NCBI GenBank assembly: GCA_963921795.1
Contig: OY997653.1
Coordinates: 24,856,658-24,920,657 of the forward strand
DNA: 64,000 nucleotides
Origin: Nannobrachium achirus
Lineage: Eukaryota > Chordata > Actinopteri > Myctophiformes > Myctophidae
Direction of reading: 5' to 3'
Position 1 is the stretch's first letter; every line of letters starts with the position of its first letter. A program made the position numbers and the translations under genes. The notes beneath the pieces were generated by a model. It did not search any database and had not been told where the DNA came from. It saw only the letters and a program-made list of their open reading frames with translations. Below are positions 46,109-57,309 of the stretch, in pieces.

Positions 46109-46243
46109 CAGGATCATAGAAAACATATAAAGAGAAGGCTTCAGAAGCTGAAAATAACGGAGTGGGTGTTCTAAAACTTTAGCGATTTAAGAGTTAGGAC
46201 AATTTTAAGATTTGTTTTATAAAAAAAGTTACATGGTACAACT
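45752..46243. mobile_element. 492-bp TTAA-flanked MITE
   Basis: Imperfect inverted ends AGCTATACTGTGTAAGTTG and AGTTGTACCATGTAACTTTT (reverse complement) are each bounded by TTAA (45748-45751 and 46244-46247). The interior is GC-rich with repeated GCTGTGATTGGCCGG. The truncated duplicate is at 44616-44972. Confidence 0.8.
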
Positions 46244-46314
46244 TTAAGTGAGAGTTTAAGCTTGCAGATCTGCTAGTTAGTCTAACGTTTTTTTTGGGGG
46301 TGGGTGGCTTTTTA

Positions 46315-46445
46315 TGCCTTTAAGATAGGACAGTAGACTGACAGGAAATTGGGAGAGAGATGGGGAGTGACACGCAGCAAAGGTCGTTCGAAGGTCGGGG
46401 TTCGAATCTGTGACACGCTGTCAGGCTGGCATTGCAGCCAGACTT
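46315..46445 (-). repeat. tRNA-derived SINE fragment, minus strand
   Basis: It shares GGACAGTAGACTGACAGGAA and GATGGGGAGTGACAC with 58850-58995 and, inverted, with 4880-4975. The B-box-like GGGGTTCGAATC lies at about 46397. Confidence 0.65.
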
Positions 46446-47666
46446 TTTTTTTAAATATTGTGTCAAATAAGAACTGTGTTCCAAAAACAATTTTGATCCC
46501 GGCGGATTGACTGATTTGGTTATGAAGCATTAACTGACAGCGAGAAAACACTAATGTTACTGCCCCCGAATTAGTGGAATTTTCACGAGAAATAGACTAT
46601 GAAATATGAGTGACTATACAGAGCCACCTCCCTGATAATATCGCAGAGACAGTTTGCTTATTTTTGGAGCACAATACTTAGACTATATGAAACAATTCTA
46701 AAACGACCCAATGTTATTCTCCATAGAGAGAAAAACTTCAGTAACTGGGTATGAGAGCATTGTAGCGGTGTATAAGTCAAAGGATTTGACACGGACAAGA
46801 CCGAGTCTAGGAACACATTTGTCCGTGTACGGACATATTGATGACCCCTGATTGGGGCTCTTATAAAAGCAGGGTGAGCTCAGTGTGTCAGTGTCAAACA
46901 GTCTTGACCAGAGCTAACGAGCCAGTGGTCGACTCAATCACTGTTCAATCATTCACTGTCTTACACTGTGTTACGTTGGGGTCACAGTTAATCCATAGAT
47001 AGAGGATTGCTTTTGCTCCAAAATCAATTTGAAGCCGGTGAATCATGTTTTACTGGAGTGAAAAGGAGAGACGGACACAAAAGAGAAGTGGTGAGAAGAG
47101 AAGGGTGGGAGCCTGGGAGGGTGTACGGGGGTGGTTCTTTGCAGTACAGTTTTAGATGTCAAAGCCGACAGTGAACCCAAATACAGAGGCAGACCAAGGA
47201 GGTGCAGTAGTATGACATTCTTCTTTCTTGCTGTGGATCTTTTCAGGCCGTAAAACAATCCAGGTTGTATCTGCGTGGGAGGCGGTTCTATGGGAAGAGA
47301 GACCAGAATTACAGAGGGACAGACCTTAGATCAGATTGTCACTACAAAGGTGCAATTCTGGGGAATTGCAAGTGTGGTTGCACTGGCGCGAGGAGTCCTC
47401 TGGGAAACCATTACCATTTATATTACATATTGTGATGTCACGTGAATCCTGACCAATCCTGACTGATTGGACATTACATTGTCCAAACAGAAAAGGGACA
47501 GAAAAAGTCAGTTGAACTCAATGGGGAACTTTTTGGGTTACAGAAAAGGTTACGGAAAACATCCACTGAAATCAATGGACTTTTGGTTAAATGAATACAG
47601 GTTTACTTTAGGTGACATAATGTAAAACTTAACAGAAAATGTGAGGACTAGAACAATAGTCTGGTT
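46446..47666. other. No gene seen; TATA-like promoter motif
   Basis: CTTATAAAAGCAGGGTGAGC at 46860 with a GC-balanced downstream region resembles a core promoter, possibly of a decayed LTR or gene remnant. No reading frame follows, so no call is made. Confidence 0.35.
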
Positions 47667-47674
47667 GCCTATAG

Positions 47675-47743
47675 CAGTGGTTCTCAAAGTGGATTCCAGG
47701 GACTCTGGTGACATCTTGAAATGTGAAGGTTTGAGAAACACTG
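47675..47743. mobile_element. 69-bp hAT remnant with a perfect 8-bp duplication
   Basis: Ends are CAGTGGTTCTCAAAGTGG and GGTTTGAGAAACACTG. The duplication GCCTATAG is perfect (47667-47674 and 47744-47751). At 69 bp it is close to the minimum for two recognisable hAT ends. Longer relatives end at about 30670 and 51144. Confidence 0.9.
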
Positions 47744-48044
47744 GCCTATAGCAACCACACTAGGAAAAATCAGCCGGACACTGACCTAAAACTAGTGTTG
47801 CACTATAGCTGGAACAGCCATGTATTAGCAGCCAGCCATGTGATTTCCAAATAGCAGACAGCCAGGTAATTAATAGGACACGCCTCCCCACATGCAGAAC
47901 GCAGCTCCTGCCTCAAAGTGCCATCATGGTACCCTAGGGTGCTGTAACACATGTCCAAATACAGGGGTGCTGCAGATTACTTTTATCATATGCAATTTAA
48001 AATGTATCCATATCAGTTTAAATACTTAAACCCACCAAACGTTC

Positions 48045-48210
48045 TTACCAAAAATAGCAGATCTACGTTGTGACGCGTTGTGAGCTTTTGATCGGCTATT
48101 ATACCGTTATTTTCAATGACGAGTTGTGAGCTTTTGATTGGCTATTATAAAGTTATCTTCAATGACGCGTTTTGAGCTTTTGATTGGCTATTATAAAGTT
48201 ATTTTCAATC
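48045..48210. repeat. One palindrome arm amplified as three 46-bp tandem units
   Basis: A left arm (AAAATAGCAGATCTACG) is followed by three head-to-tail units (48071-48116, 48117-48162, 48163-48208). Each contains GTTGTGAGCTTTTGATTGGC-like right-arm sequence and TTATTTTCAA flank. Confidence 0.85.
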
Positions 48211-49410
48211 TTTTCTGATAGAAACTAGTATTCTCTGACATTTTTTGTTTTGTTTTGTTTTTCCATATTATGCTATTTTATTTTTGTCCAATACAATGTG
48301 TCATAGAATGATTCAAGTGGTCAAGGCTTTCGCTTTAGACAACTGGACATTATTTTCTCTTTCAGAGATACATAAACATTTCCTCTTAGTATCAGCGACT
48401 GTCTTGCTTCACTGGCACCCGCATCCATAAACTTTACACCCAGCAGACACTGTCAATAGCCATTAGCATTTCCCAAGCTTTAGTTGTTTTCCCCCTGGCT
48501 TGTTCCTTTATAATCCTAATTGTCCAGAGGAAGTGGGTATTTACTGTAACAATCCACAAAATCCACTTCAGTGGCTACAAAGACACTTGGTAGCATCTAG
48601 GATTGGACAGTTAACCGAAAATACATTGAAACCGATTTTTAGAACCAACAATAACCGACTTAATCGACTTGCGCTCATCTGTCCGTACAACCCTCTCCAT
48701 TGCTTTGTGGTTGAGGTCAGTACAGCCAGACTGACAATGGTACCTCTGTAGAAGGCCATGTTAACCGGCTGAAAAACGTTGCATTATACTCCTGCTTCAC
48801 CAATAACCGGTGAGATTACATCATACTCGGGTGGGTGGTTTGTGTGTGTTTTTTAAATGGAGACCTTGAATCTGGCATATAAAAGCTGTGTAGCTCTTCT
48901 GGAAGAAAGTGTTTTCAATGTGATGGGAAACACTCAGCTCATTAAAGAGAAAGGCAGATGTGGGTGTGTGGGATAGAACAAGTCTTTGCAGCCTCAGCCA
49001 CCCACCGTCAGATCTTTTCATTTCATGTCTGTTAGGCCCCCCAAAGCACTCCCAATATTTACGGTTCCAATTCTGGTAGAGAGCTGCAGCAGACGAATCA
49101 ACCGCTGTCTTTGCAGAGGAACAAAGACCCTTTTGTTGATTCCATCTGAGACGCCGCCAAATGAATAGACCCGTGCTTACGACGCGGCTATGAATTGCCA
49201 TGAATAATATTTTCCACGGGGACCTTGGTATAGCTGGAACCTTGTGTACAATTGTGTAGTCTTGACAGGTGGCTGTTTGTTCTCCATTCCCTACCTACAG
49301 CATACATGTACTGTAGCATCAAACTACATAATCATGCTGTTATTTGGAGTGTGTGGTCGTGCCTGGCTGCGTGTGTGTTGTGTTGTTTGGATTGTGCGTG
49401 TGTAGGCTTG

Positions 49411-49552
<142 letters not shown>

Positions 49553-49643
49553 TGTTGTGTTGTTTGGAGTGTTTGTGCGTCTGGGTTGGGTACCTGCCTG
49601 CCTATGTACTGTATGTGTTGTGGTGTTTGGAGTCTGCAACCAT

Positions 49644-50294
49644 TTAAAGGAGTAGTTCACCCCCAAAATGACTTTTTTTCCATTGATTACCCACACCATG
49701 GAGACTTGAGTTCAATAATATTTTTAGTTTTTTGTCACTTTCCTAAGATAAAATATGTATAACAATAAAGCCCTTTGCACACAGGACAGTTGCGTTTCTT
49801 CCGCTTGCTGTATGAATAAAACGCATTGCATTTGGTGTTCAATGCTGTACGGAATCGGCGCTGCGGATCCCAAAAGGAGTCATAAAAGGAGTGATGAGTT
49901 TTTTACCGCATGCGACAAGACGCACGAATCGAACTTGGTTCGATCGAGAAAAAAACGCACGGCGGCAGCCTCTCGTCGCACGGCTAATTCGGAGCCGGTG
50001 TGCATGAGGTCGTAGAGAATCATTGTTTTCTTTTTAAAAAATGAAATTGTCCGTTTTATCCGTGCGGATAAACGCGCCTGTGTTCAAAGGGCTTAAATGT
50101 ACCCCCATTGATTTCCGGATGGGGACCCAAATGCATTTGGGTCCCCATCCGGAATCAATGGGGGTAAATTTACTATAATCACATTTTTGTCTTAGGAATG
50201 CGATGAATACAAAAATATATTATTGAACTCAAGTCTCCATGACGTGAGTAATCAATAGAAACATTTTCATTTTGGGGGTGAACTACTCCTTTAA
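49644..50294. mobile_element. TTAA-type foldback, GGAGTAGTTCACCCCC arms
   Basis: Long inverted arms start AGGAGTAGTTCACCCCCAAA and end in its complement, with TTAA at both edges. The palindromic centre (about 50115-50160) is CAAATGCATTTGGG flanked by CCCCATCCGG pairs. The left arm is interrupted by a 325-bp element (49769-50093). Related copies are at 57310-58832 (split by a LINE) and 11170-11345 (one arm). Confidence 0.85.
49769..50093. mobile_element. 325-bp TAA-flanked element (PIF/Harbinger-like) inside the foldback
   Basis: Inverted ends AGCCCTTTGCACACAGG and AGCCCTTTGAACACAGG (reverse complement) are bounded by TAA (49766-49768 and 50094-50096). The single-arm relative at 11285 has CAATAAATGTAC, so the three-base duplication is directly seen. 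Three-base TWA targets are typical of PIF/Harbinger. Confidence 0.85.
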
Positions 50295-51650
50295 GATGGT
50301 TGCCCAGTATACAGGGAAACCATGGACTCCGCTGGACATGGCTTCAGCTATTTGTTCATCAGCATGATGTAGACCGTGAGGACCATGGTTGTCCTGGAAA
50401 CCAGATGGAGAGATTACGTTTAGATGGTAAAAACCTGCAATCTCGCTTTCAAAGTAAAGGCAACAATGCACTCGTTAACATTTTTGAACACAGAGTTTGA
50501 GACAGATTGGTCCACAGCAGGGAGGTATGCAGTCTTCCCTTGCAGTCTCAACTCAGTCCTTTGTTGCCGCTGCCCTTGTTGTTTTTCCCACTGGAGGCGA
50601 CCTCGGTTATTAGTTGGTGGAATTTGGTGTTGCGTTCCGCACACAATCATAGTTACTCTGACAGAGATATTGGGCTCAGATATAACATCCTCTCTAAGAC
50701 AGCCGCGGCATTAGACCCTACACACTCAACCTCAGCCCAGCAGCACAGATCATTTAAGTCTGGCCAGTCCGACCACACACCGAAGCTAGGGGAGCGACTC
50801 CAGTCCAGCGTTCCACTCGGTTTCCTCTTGATGCTCGAGCAAGCTTTCTCACATTCTGGTCATCATGTGAATATTCAAACGGAGGGCAAGCCTCTTTGCA
50901 ATTATGCCCATTAAAAATTGGGAACACGCAACACACCCTGACATTTACTGTGAAATATGTTGCGTGTTTTGTGTGTGTTCTGGCCAGTTCATTGTCTCAC
51001 TAGTTCAGTTTCTCAATCTTTGAAATGTGAAGGTCTCCATATGGTTCTATTTGTACACTGTCAAAGTTACAGACTTGGAAGGGTCAATTTAGACCCCCAT
51101 AAAGGAACCTAAAGAGTCCATGAAATCCACTTTGAGAACCACTGCACTAGGTGTATTAAATCAAGTCTGCTGGAGCACTCAGAAATGATTTAATCGACCT
51201 GATCTTCCCCACTCACCTGCCACATTAAACTTGTGACCCAGATACTGTACATCTCGGGACGTGAATAGGGGTTTATAAGGGGGTTATAAGGGGTTTATTG
51301 CAAATTGTGAGTGCCGATATTGTATCTGCTTTAGAGCGGTACCAGCTGTTTCCCCCACTTCGCCTTTTGTAGAAAACTGCACATTTTGAATCTTTTACCT
51401 CTAATCCTGACCACTCTAAAAAGGATTCGATTTAGGAGAGTATGTTGTTTATTTCAGCCCCGTAATGAGAGGCAACCCGGACATCGTCTGCATACCCCTG
51501 AACAGGGTTAGGGGAAATAGCACTGACAGGGGTACACATACAGTACAGAGCCACTTGAACCTCTAATTTAGTGCTAAAGGTTAACAGCACTCCTTGGAGA
51601 GGGATGGGGTCCACAAGCTGTTTACCACAGATAACCTCTATATTTATGAA
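50295..51650. other. No gene seen
   Basis: Largely unique-looking sequence. Positions 51010-51146 end in a hAT terminus (CCACTTTGAGAACCACTG), a relative of 47675-47743. Frames up to 135 codons lack domain signatures. Confidence 0.4.
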
Positions 51651-51760
51651 CCACAATATACATCTTTAACAAGGTCAACATAAACCTAGGGTAGATGCAT
51701 TTCCTCAAGACGTGAGGTGCTAAAGTTCCAAATAAATGCAATACAAACATCCAGAGACAC

Positions 51761-52085
<325 letters not shown>

Positions 52086-52127
52086 GTGTGAACATGCGTT
52101 TAGTCCCCATAAGTATACCTAGACAAA

Positions 52128-52232
<105 letters not shown>

Positions 52233-53103
52233 ACCAACAGTTCCATACTTGCACTAATTATTTCAACTATTTGTCTTTTGTCCGTCACGCCCAGCAAACC
52301 CTGTGGAGGATTCCATTGCTCTAATATTGATTCATTTGTGTAATCCTTTGCATTGTTTGAGTCCCCTGCTATCATCTCCTCTGCTCCTTGGAGTTTGTCT
52401 TCTTTAATGTGTGGTCACATTCAGTTCTTGGCCGTTAATTCTTTCCCTTATGAGATAATTATATTGATTCATGGGTGATGTGGCTGTGAATCTTACTCAT
52501 TACTCTTGGGTGGTTGTATTTTCTGTTTTGTAAAGCCAGACTGATTTATGGGACCAGTTTGATATACTGGTAACTGCCAAAAATGAAATGAAAATGTACC
52601 TTTCTTATGGATTTGACTTTGCAAATGTACTGAGGATGCTGCTTTTCATGAACACATAACTTAAAGATTATACTGTCTAGTTCTGTATATTATTCTATAT
52701 ATCGTTGCTGTCAGGCAGAAACCCTTCTCCTCTTTTTTTATTTATTTTTTCATAAATGAATGCCCAACTTCATTGTAACCAGTCGGTAACATGTCATTAG
52801 GTCGAACACCCTTTGGATCAACCACCAAAACCTTACCTTAACCCCCCTAACCTCAGTAAAACTATGCCTAAACCTAAACCTAACCCTAACCTGCCGACGC
52901 AGACGCTGTTCGACCCAACCGGAGTTCAACCTATGGGGCAGTCCCCAACCAGTCCAGTATTACGCAAAAGTAGTGAAAGTATTGTCAAGCTCAAAACGCA
53001 ATGCAAAGAGAGTTGTTATGTTGTGTTGTGATCTAGATTGTCTATTTTTTTATATTTTGGTCACACGTTCCCGCCACACACACACCCCTCCCCACCCCTA
53101 AAG

Positions 53104-53545
53104 CAGGGGTCTTCAACGTTTTCAGGCCAAGGACCCCTTAGTTGAGAGAGAGATGAAGCAGGGACCCCCACAACCTTTTCATAGTTTCCATATAGTTTCA
53201 TCGTTTGACAGCACAATCATCAGTGTATTTTGGATTCATGTCAATTTGTGTTTTCAGATATTTAACCACTTGAGCCGTCATTACCTATAAACTTGACCTT
53301 TTACTCTGTACTTAGTCTGCTCTTTTTCCCCTCTACACCAAACCTCTTTGCCGAAAATAGCCGATCTACAGCGAGGCGTTGTGAGCTTGTAGATCTGCTA
53401 TTTTTGGCTACAGTTCTCAGAATATGGACACAAGGGTTCAAGTTGTTTATATAAAAAGGATTGGAATATTTGGAGGACCCCCTTGTAGTAACTCTGAAGA
53501 CCCCCTAGGGGTCCCGAACCCCCTGTTGAAGAGTGAAGACCCCTG
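53104..53545 (+). mobile_element. 442-bp hAT, GTCTTCAAC family
   Basis: The left end CAGGGGTCTTCAACGTTTTC is intact. The right end has a small internal duplication (TGTTGAAGAGTGAAGACCCC). Flanks CCCTAAAG (53096-53103) and CCTTAAAG (53546-53553) differ at one base. The palindrome at 53350-53406 has a shortened centre (CTACAGCGAGGCG). Confidence 0.9.
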
Positions 53546-54189
53546 CCTTAAAGAAAACAGAGGGTCGACAGTAAAGAGAAATGCAAAGCTTGCTCTGAAG
53601 GAAACATGATTAAAATGTGCACGTTGACTTCATAGTATAGTCAATTAAAACTGACCAATTAGTACCACCCACAGCTCAACTGGACCGTGTTTTTTTATAC
53701 TCTTCATCTCTTGTGTATTTTGATGTTCTCATTTTGTTCTCACTTTTCACTCAAAATCAGTCACCCACGTGCACTGCTTGTCGCTGAAGGGAACAACGAA
53801 GTGTTCATTTAATTAACTCTGAGCGTGTGCAAATGTAACCAAATTCAAGGTAATCCTTGCAAAATCACAGAATGGAACATTGGCAATTCTTTACAAGGCC
53901 GTTTTGCATGAACTGCCTTCTTATTTTGCGTTCCTTATCGACTCCTAAGCTTACAGGTTTTGTAAGTTTTATTAACCTTAGATGACATGGAAAATGTATC
54001 TAGGTTATTCCTCAATCCTGTACAGTCTTTGGTGCTTCTAGTTTGCATCCTCGTCTTCTTGGCGTGACCTACAGTACAGAGTCAGTTCAAACTGTACTCT
54101 CTTATAAGATAAAAGACTACTTGAGCACACGTGCTGTTACTGAACAATGCTAAAATACTGTTTTTTCATGTTCTTTAAATGGATATATA

Positions 54190-54285
54190 CGGTATATATT
54201 GCTGTTTTGTTGTGTCTTGGCCAGGACTCGAATAGATATTGAATCTCAGTGGGACTATTCCTGGTAAAATAAAGGTGAAAACAAT
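54190..54285 (+). repeat. L2-like LINE 3' end just upstream of the MEI4 exon
   Basis: TCTTGGCCAGGACTCGAATA, CAGTGGGACTATTCCTGG and TAAAATAAAGG are the usual 3' end of L2-like LINEs in fish. It ends about 30 bases before the exon at 54314, so the branch-point region probably lies in or next to LINE-derived sequence. Confidence 0.65.
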
Positions 54286-54313
54286 AATAATGAATGTTGT
54301 TTTATTTCTTTAG

Positions 54314-54422
54314 GTCAAGGACAGTGCATCTCTCCAGCAGTTTGTGGTGAGTCAGTATGAGAACTCCATCTACCTCTTTGGGATTCTGGAGCAGATCCTC
54401 CAGCACCAACCAGACAAACCAG
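54314..54422 (+). CDS. mei4: MEI4 penultimate exon (C-terminal region)
   Basis: This is an internal coding exon of 36 codons plus one base. It is preceded by a pyrimidine-rich tract and TAG, and followed by CAG|GCAAGT, a strong-consensus non-canonical GC donor. The reading frame contains FVVSQYENSIYLFGILEQIL. This pattern, together with the next exon, matches my memory of the C-terminal end of vertebrate MEI4. MEI4 acts in meiotic prophase nuclei with REC114 and IHO1 on chromosome axes to promote SPO11/TOPOVIBL double-strand breaks. The splice phase (1) joins in frame to the exon at 55772. No further upstream exon is seen in the window, so the upstream intron is probably longer than 54 kb. 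An L2-like tail ends about 30 bases before the acceptor. Identity rests on remembered family sequence, not on a search; exon status is stronger than the name. Confidence 0.75.
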
Positions 54423-54480
54423 GCAAGTTTATTATTAGAGGTTAGCATTTTTCATTAGTTTTGATTTTTATTGCATTTTT

Positions 54481-54635
<155 letters not shown>

Positions 54636-54723
54636 AGAAGATCAGCCTTCATATCCACCCAAAATTAGGCTCATGTCTGGAACATTAACGGAGACTAAAA
54701 CTATTAGGGACTTTTTCCTCTAC

Positions 54724-54965
54724 GAGCCCGGGTAGCTCAGTCGGTAGAGCTCTCGCCTTTGTACCGCAAGGTCATGGGTTCGATTCCGGGCACCGCCAAC
54801 TCAGCGTATGAGTAGCACGGCTTGGCAAGTCGTGTGGCAAGTACTGGGAGCTGATGGTAGGTGTGGCGCTCCACCTCAGCAGTCCATCTCCCAGGGGTCT
54901 AGCGCATTGTAACGGGGACAGACTCCCGCGTGTTACCGGCTGATACCGACAATAAGCCACTCCCG
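54724..54965 (+). repeat. tRNA-derived SINE
   Basis: A-box GTAGCTCAGTCGGTAGAGC and B-box GGTTCGATTCC are spaced as in a tRNA, followed by about 170 bp of unrelated body (CTCCACCTCAGCAGTCC). The acceptor and T-stem halves do not pair properly, so it is a SINE head and not a tRNA gene. It lies in the last MEI4 intron. Confidence 0.75.
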
Positions 54966-55088
54966 ACCTACTTATATACAGACAATTCAGTTTCAGTTAC
55001 TGATCGTTCTTTTGTCAAGCCTTGTTTCCATTTATATTTCTTACCCCAGTGCTAGTTTTCCAGTAACTATAATAACCCTTGTTCCAGG

Positions 55089-55749
55089 CAGGGGAGTCGC
55101 ACCAAAGTCTGGGCCCTGGGTACAAAGATTCACTGCGGGCCCCCCATGTGCTTTAACTATTGAAAAATAGCACATATACAAGCTCACAGCGCGGCACCGA
55201 GTGCCGCGCTGCGAGCTTGTAGATCTGCTATTTTTGAAAAATCAGGAAAATATTGAATATTTCAAATCCTTCTATGTTTCTATGTCAGTGGTGCTCAAAC
55301 CTTTCATGTGAAGGACCCCCAAAATGATATGTATTTGGCCACGGAACCCCATCTCAAAATATTCAGTTCCAGGGACCCACCCAGAAGCAAAATCTTAGTT
55401 ACAAATGTTCGCTTAAAAAAATACATAATTATATTCAAAGATTTGCACACATTTTCACAACTTTTCAAAAATTGAATATCTGCTATTTTTCAATAGCTAA
55501 AGTATCCACAACTTTCCCACCTCCCGTCGTGCATTGCACAGAAGTTGTGCGTCAGTTTACGGCGTCGCAGTCGAGGATGATCTGCAAGCTCACAACGGTT
55601 GCATTTGCGAGGCGATGTGAGCTCAAGTGTCCCACAGCTAATGCTACAGTAAATTCTCGCGGAAACAGGTGGATAAAAATAATTAAGGCCCCTCCACCTT
55701 GGGCCCTGGTAACTCAGTCCCACTCCCCCCCGCCCTTGTGACGCCCCTG
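55089..55749. mobile_element. hAT-like non-autonomous element in MEI4 intron, duplicating the splice acceptor
   Basis: The element has hAT-like ends: CAGGGGAGTCGCACC at the left, and an end that reads CAGGGGCGTCACAAGG in reverse complement at the right. The same ends bound the copy at 37660-38185. It contains the shared palindrome at about 55161-55236. Unusually, the flanks share a 23-bp direct repeat (55066-55088 and 55750-55772) instead of the 8 bp expected of hAT. That repeat holds the pyrimidine tract and AG of the last MEI4 exon. The right part also holds AATATCTGCTATTTTTCAA, a second degenerate arm, and about 200 bp of unique filler. Confidence 0.8.
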
Positions 55750-55771
55750 ACTATAATAACCCTTGTTCCAG

Positions 55772-55968
55772 GGCAGGGGAGGACGTGGGGACCCAGCAGG
55801 CCCTCCAGCCTCCACCACCAGCAGCAGCCCTGGAGCTCCACCCAGCAGAGAGCTTTCCTCAACAACCTGGAGCAGCGCGTCTTCCTGCTGGCGGATGAGT
55901 TCCCTCTGTTTAGCCTCTATATGTGGCGCATAGGCCACCTCCTGTCCCCCACCACTACCACCTCCTAG
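55772..55968 (+). CDS. mei4: MEI4 last coding exon with stop codon
   Basis: This terminal coding exon follows CCCTTGTTCCAG and runs 65 codons plus two bases to TAG. The start is variable and rich in Pro, Ser and Gln (a linker with HHQQQPW). It is followed by a conserved-looking block: FLNNLEQRVFLLADEFPLFS and then LYMWRIGHLL. That hydrophobic FPLF-x-W-R-x-G-x-LL end is the part I recognise as the MEI4 C-terminus, a helical region in the family. The joined frame with the previous exon stays open across the splice (phase 1). The acceptor and its pyrimidine tract lie inside a 23-bp direct repeat created by the neighbouring transposon at 55089-55749, so an identical decoy acceptor sits 684 bp upstream. 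Poly(A) signal not assigned; the first AATAAA downstream noted is near 56843. Confidence 0.75.
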
Positions 55969-56139
55969 CATGCCCCCACATGTTTTTATTGTTCTTCTTC
56001 TTCTTTTCAAACTTTTTTTTAACCCTAACCCAAAAGGTAAATTATTGGTCGAGCAATGTCAATTTGTTTTCTGGTGATTTTCCTACATCAATGAAAAGAA
56101 AAGGAAAACAAAGAAAAAGTGTGTCTTCTTGATTTTTTT

Positions 56140-56203
56140 TGTGTGTCATCGTCCTTGATGATTGGTTTGGCAACATTTTATTTCACAAGATTTCTTGTTA
56201 CTT
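56140..56203. repeat. Donor-like copy of the patch inserted in the 33911 element
   Basis: TCCTTGATGATTGG then CAACATTTTATTTCACAAG and ATTTCTTGTTACT match 34165-34227 nearly base for base. Confidence 0.7.
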
Positions 56204-56206
56204 AGC

Positions 56207-56451
56207 AACACTCGCATGACTAACAGGTCATTTTGACCTGTTTTTGAGATTTATAAATGGAATTAGATTGCTCAGGAAACACTCAAAACATTTTATTTCA
56301 TATTTACAAAACGTCTCAAATGGTAGGAAAAAAAAACAAGACTTTGCTTGTATGATAAGAAAAAATCATGAAAGGGAAAATTTGTCAGAGTTTCCTGAGC
56401 AAACCCAAACCACCTCAAAATCTCAGAATCAGGTTCAGTCATGCGAGTGTT
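56207..56451. mobile_element. 245-bp MITE with AACACTCGCATGACT ends
   Basis: Perfect 15-bp inverted ends AACACTCGCATGACT; just inside lies GGTCATTTTGACC. Target-site duplication unclear. It lies about 240 bp after the MEI4 stop codon, so possibly in the 3' UTR. Confidence 0.75.
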
Positions 56452-57309
56452 AGGGGAGGCCATGAGGTGGCTGTCATCTTCTCCCCCTTGCTGACGTCGG
56501 CCTAGGCAGGGTTGTGAATTCTAGTTTGACGGTGTCAAATGTGGTGTGTGAAAGAAAAACAGGAAAGCGTAATTTTCCCCCTCAAAAATCCTAAAGGTTT
56601 TATTAAAATGTACCGATTGTTTTTTGGGGAAGTCGATCAGTTGAATCAAGTTTTGCACGTATGGCATGTTGCCGTATATAAACTCTTGAGACGTGGGAGG
56701 ACTGTTGTTCCGTCCCAATATAGCCACAACTACTAGCTGTACACAATTCTATGCAGTCGTACACAACACCGCACGTATTGTGATCTTTACTGTCACGGAG
56801 ATGCTGACAGTGACTGACAACAGAAAAAGTCTATTTTACAAAAATAAACTTACACGTTTGGAAGGCTAAAATGAAAGAGGAGGGAAAAAAGCAGGGGTCC
56901 CTGTCAGAGCACTCCTCAATCCCCAGTTATTCTGGGACGGGGAGGACTTGGTTGACACTGGAAGCCTGACACAACCAAACAGGGCTGGAGAGCGTCAAGG
57001 CTGATTTGTACTTATTCGTATGACGTATCCTGCACCAGAAATAGCCCGATCTACCAGGTCACAGTGTGGCGTGTTGTGGTGCAGCACACCATTGCATGAC
57101 AGAGTAAAGATTTAGGCAGTACATACTGTTCCTTCTCTGATTCCAGCCACTTCACAGAGTGCAACGACAACTTAATACTGCCGATTCCAGGTTTCCATAA
57201 AACACTGCTGTGACTGCATTATTCGCCCCGGGGATGGCGAGGAATGTCGTGAATTCAATGCAACTCAACATTATTCGTCAAGATCTTTTTTTTTTTTTTT
57301 TTCTTCTTC

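Noticed and set aside
48071..48208. CRISPR-like regular array
   Set aside because: Three head-to-tail 46-bp units with no spacers in a vertebrate repeat context.
54724..54796. Possible tRNA gene
   Set aside because: A and B boxes are present but the acceptor and T stems do not pair and a SINE body follows.
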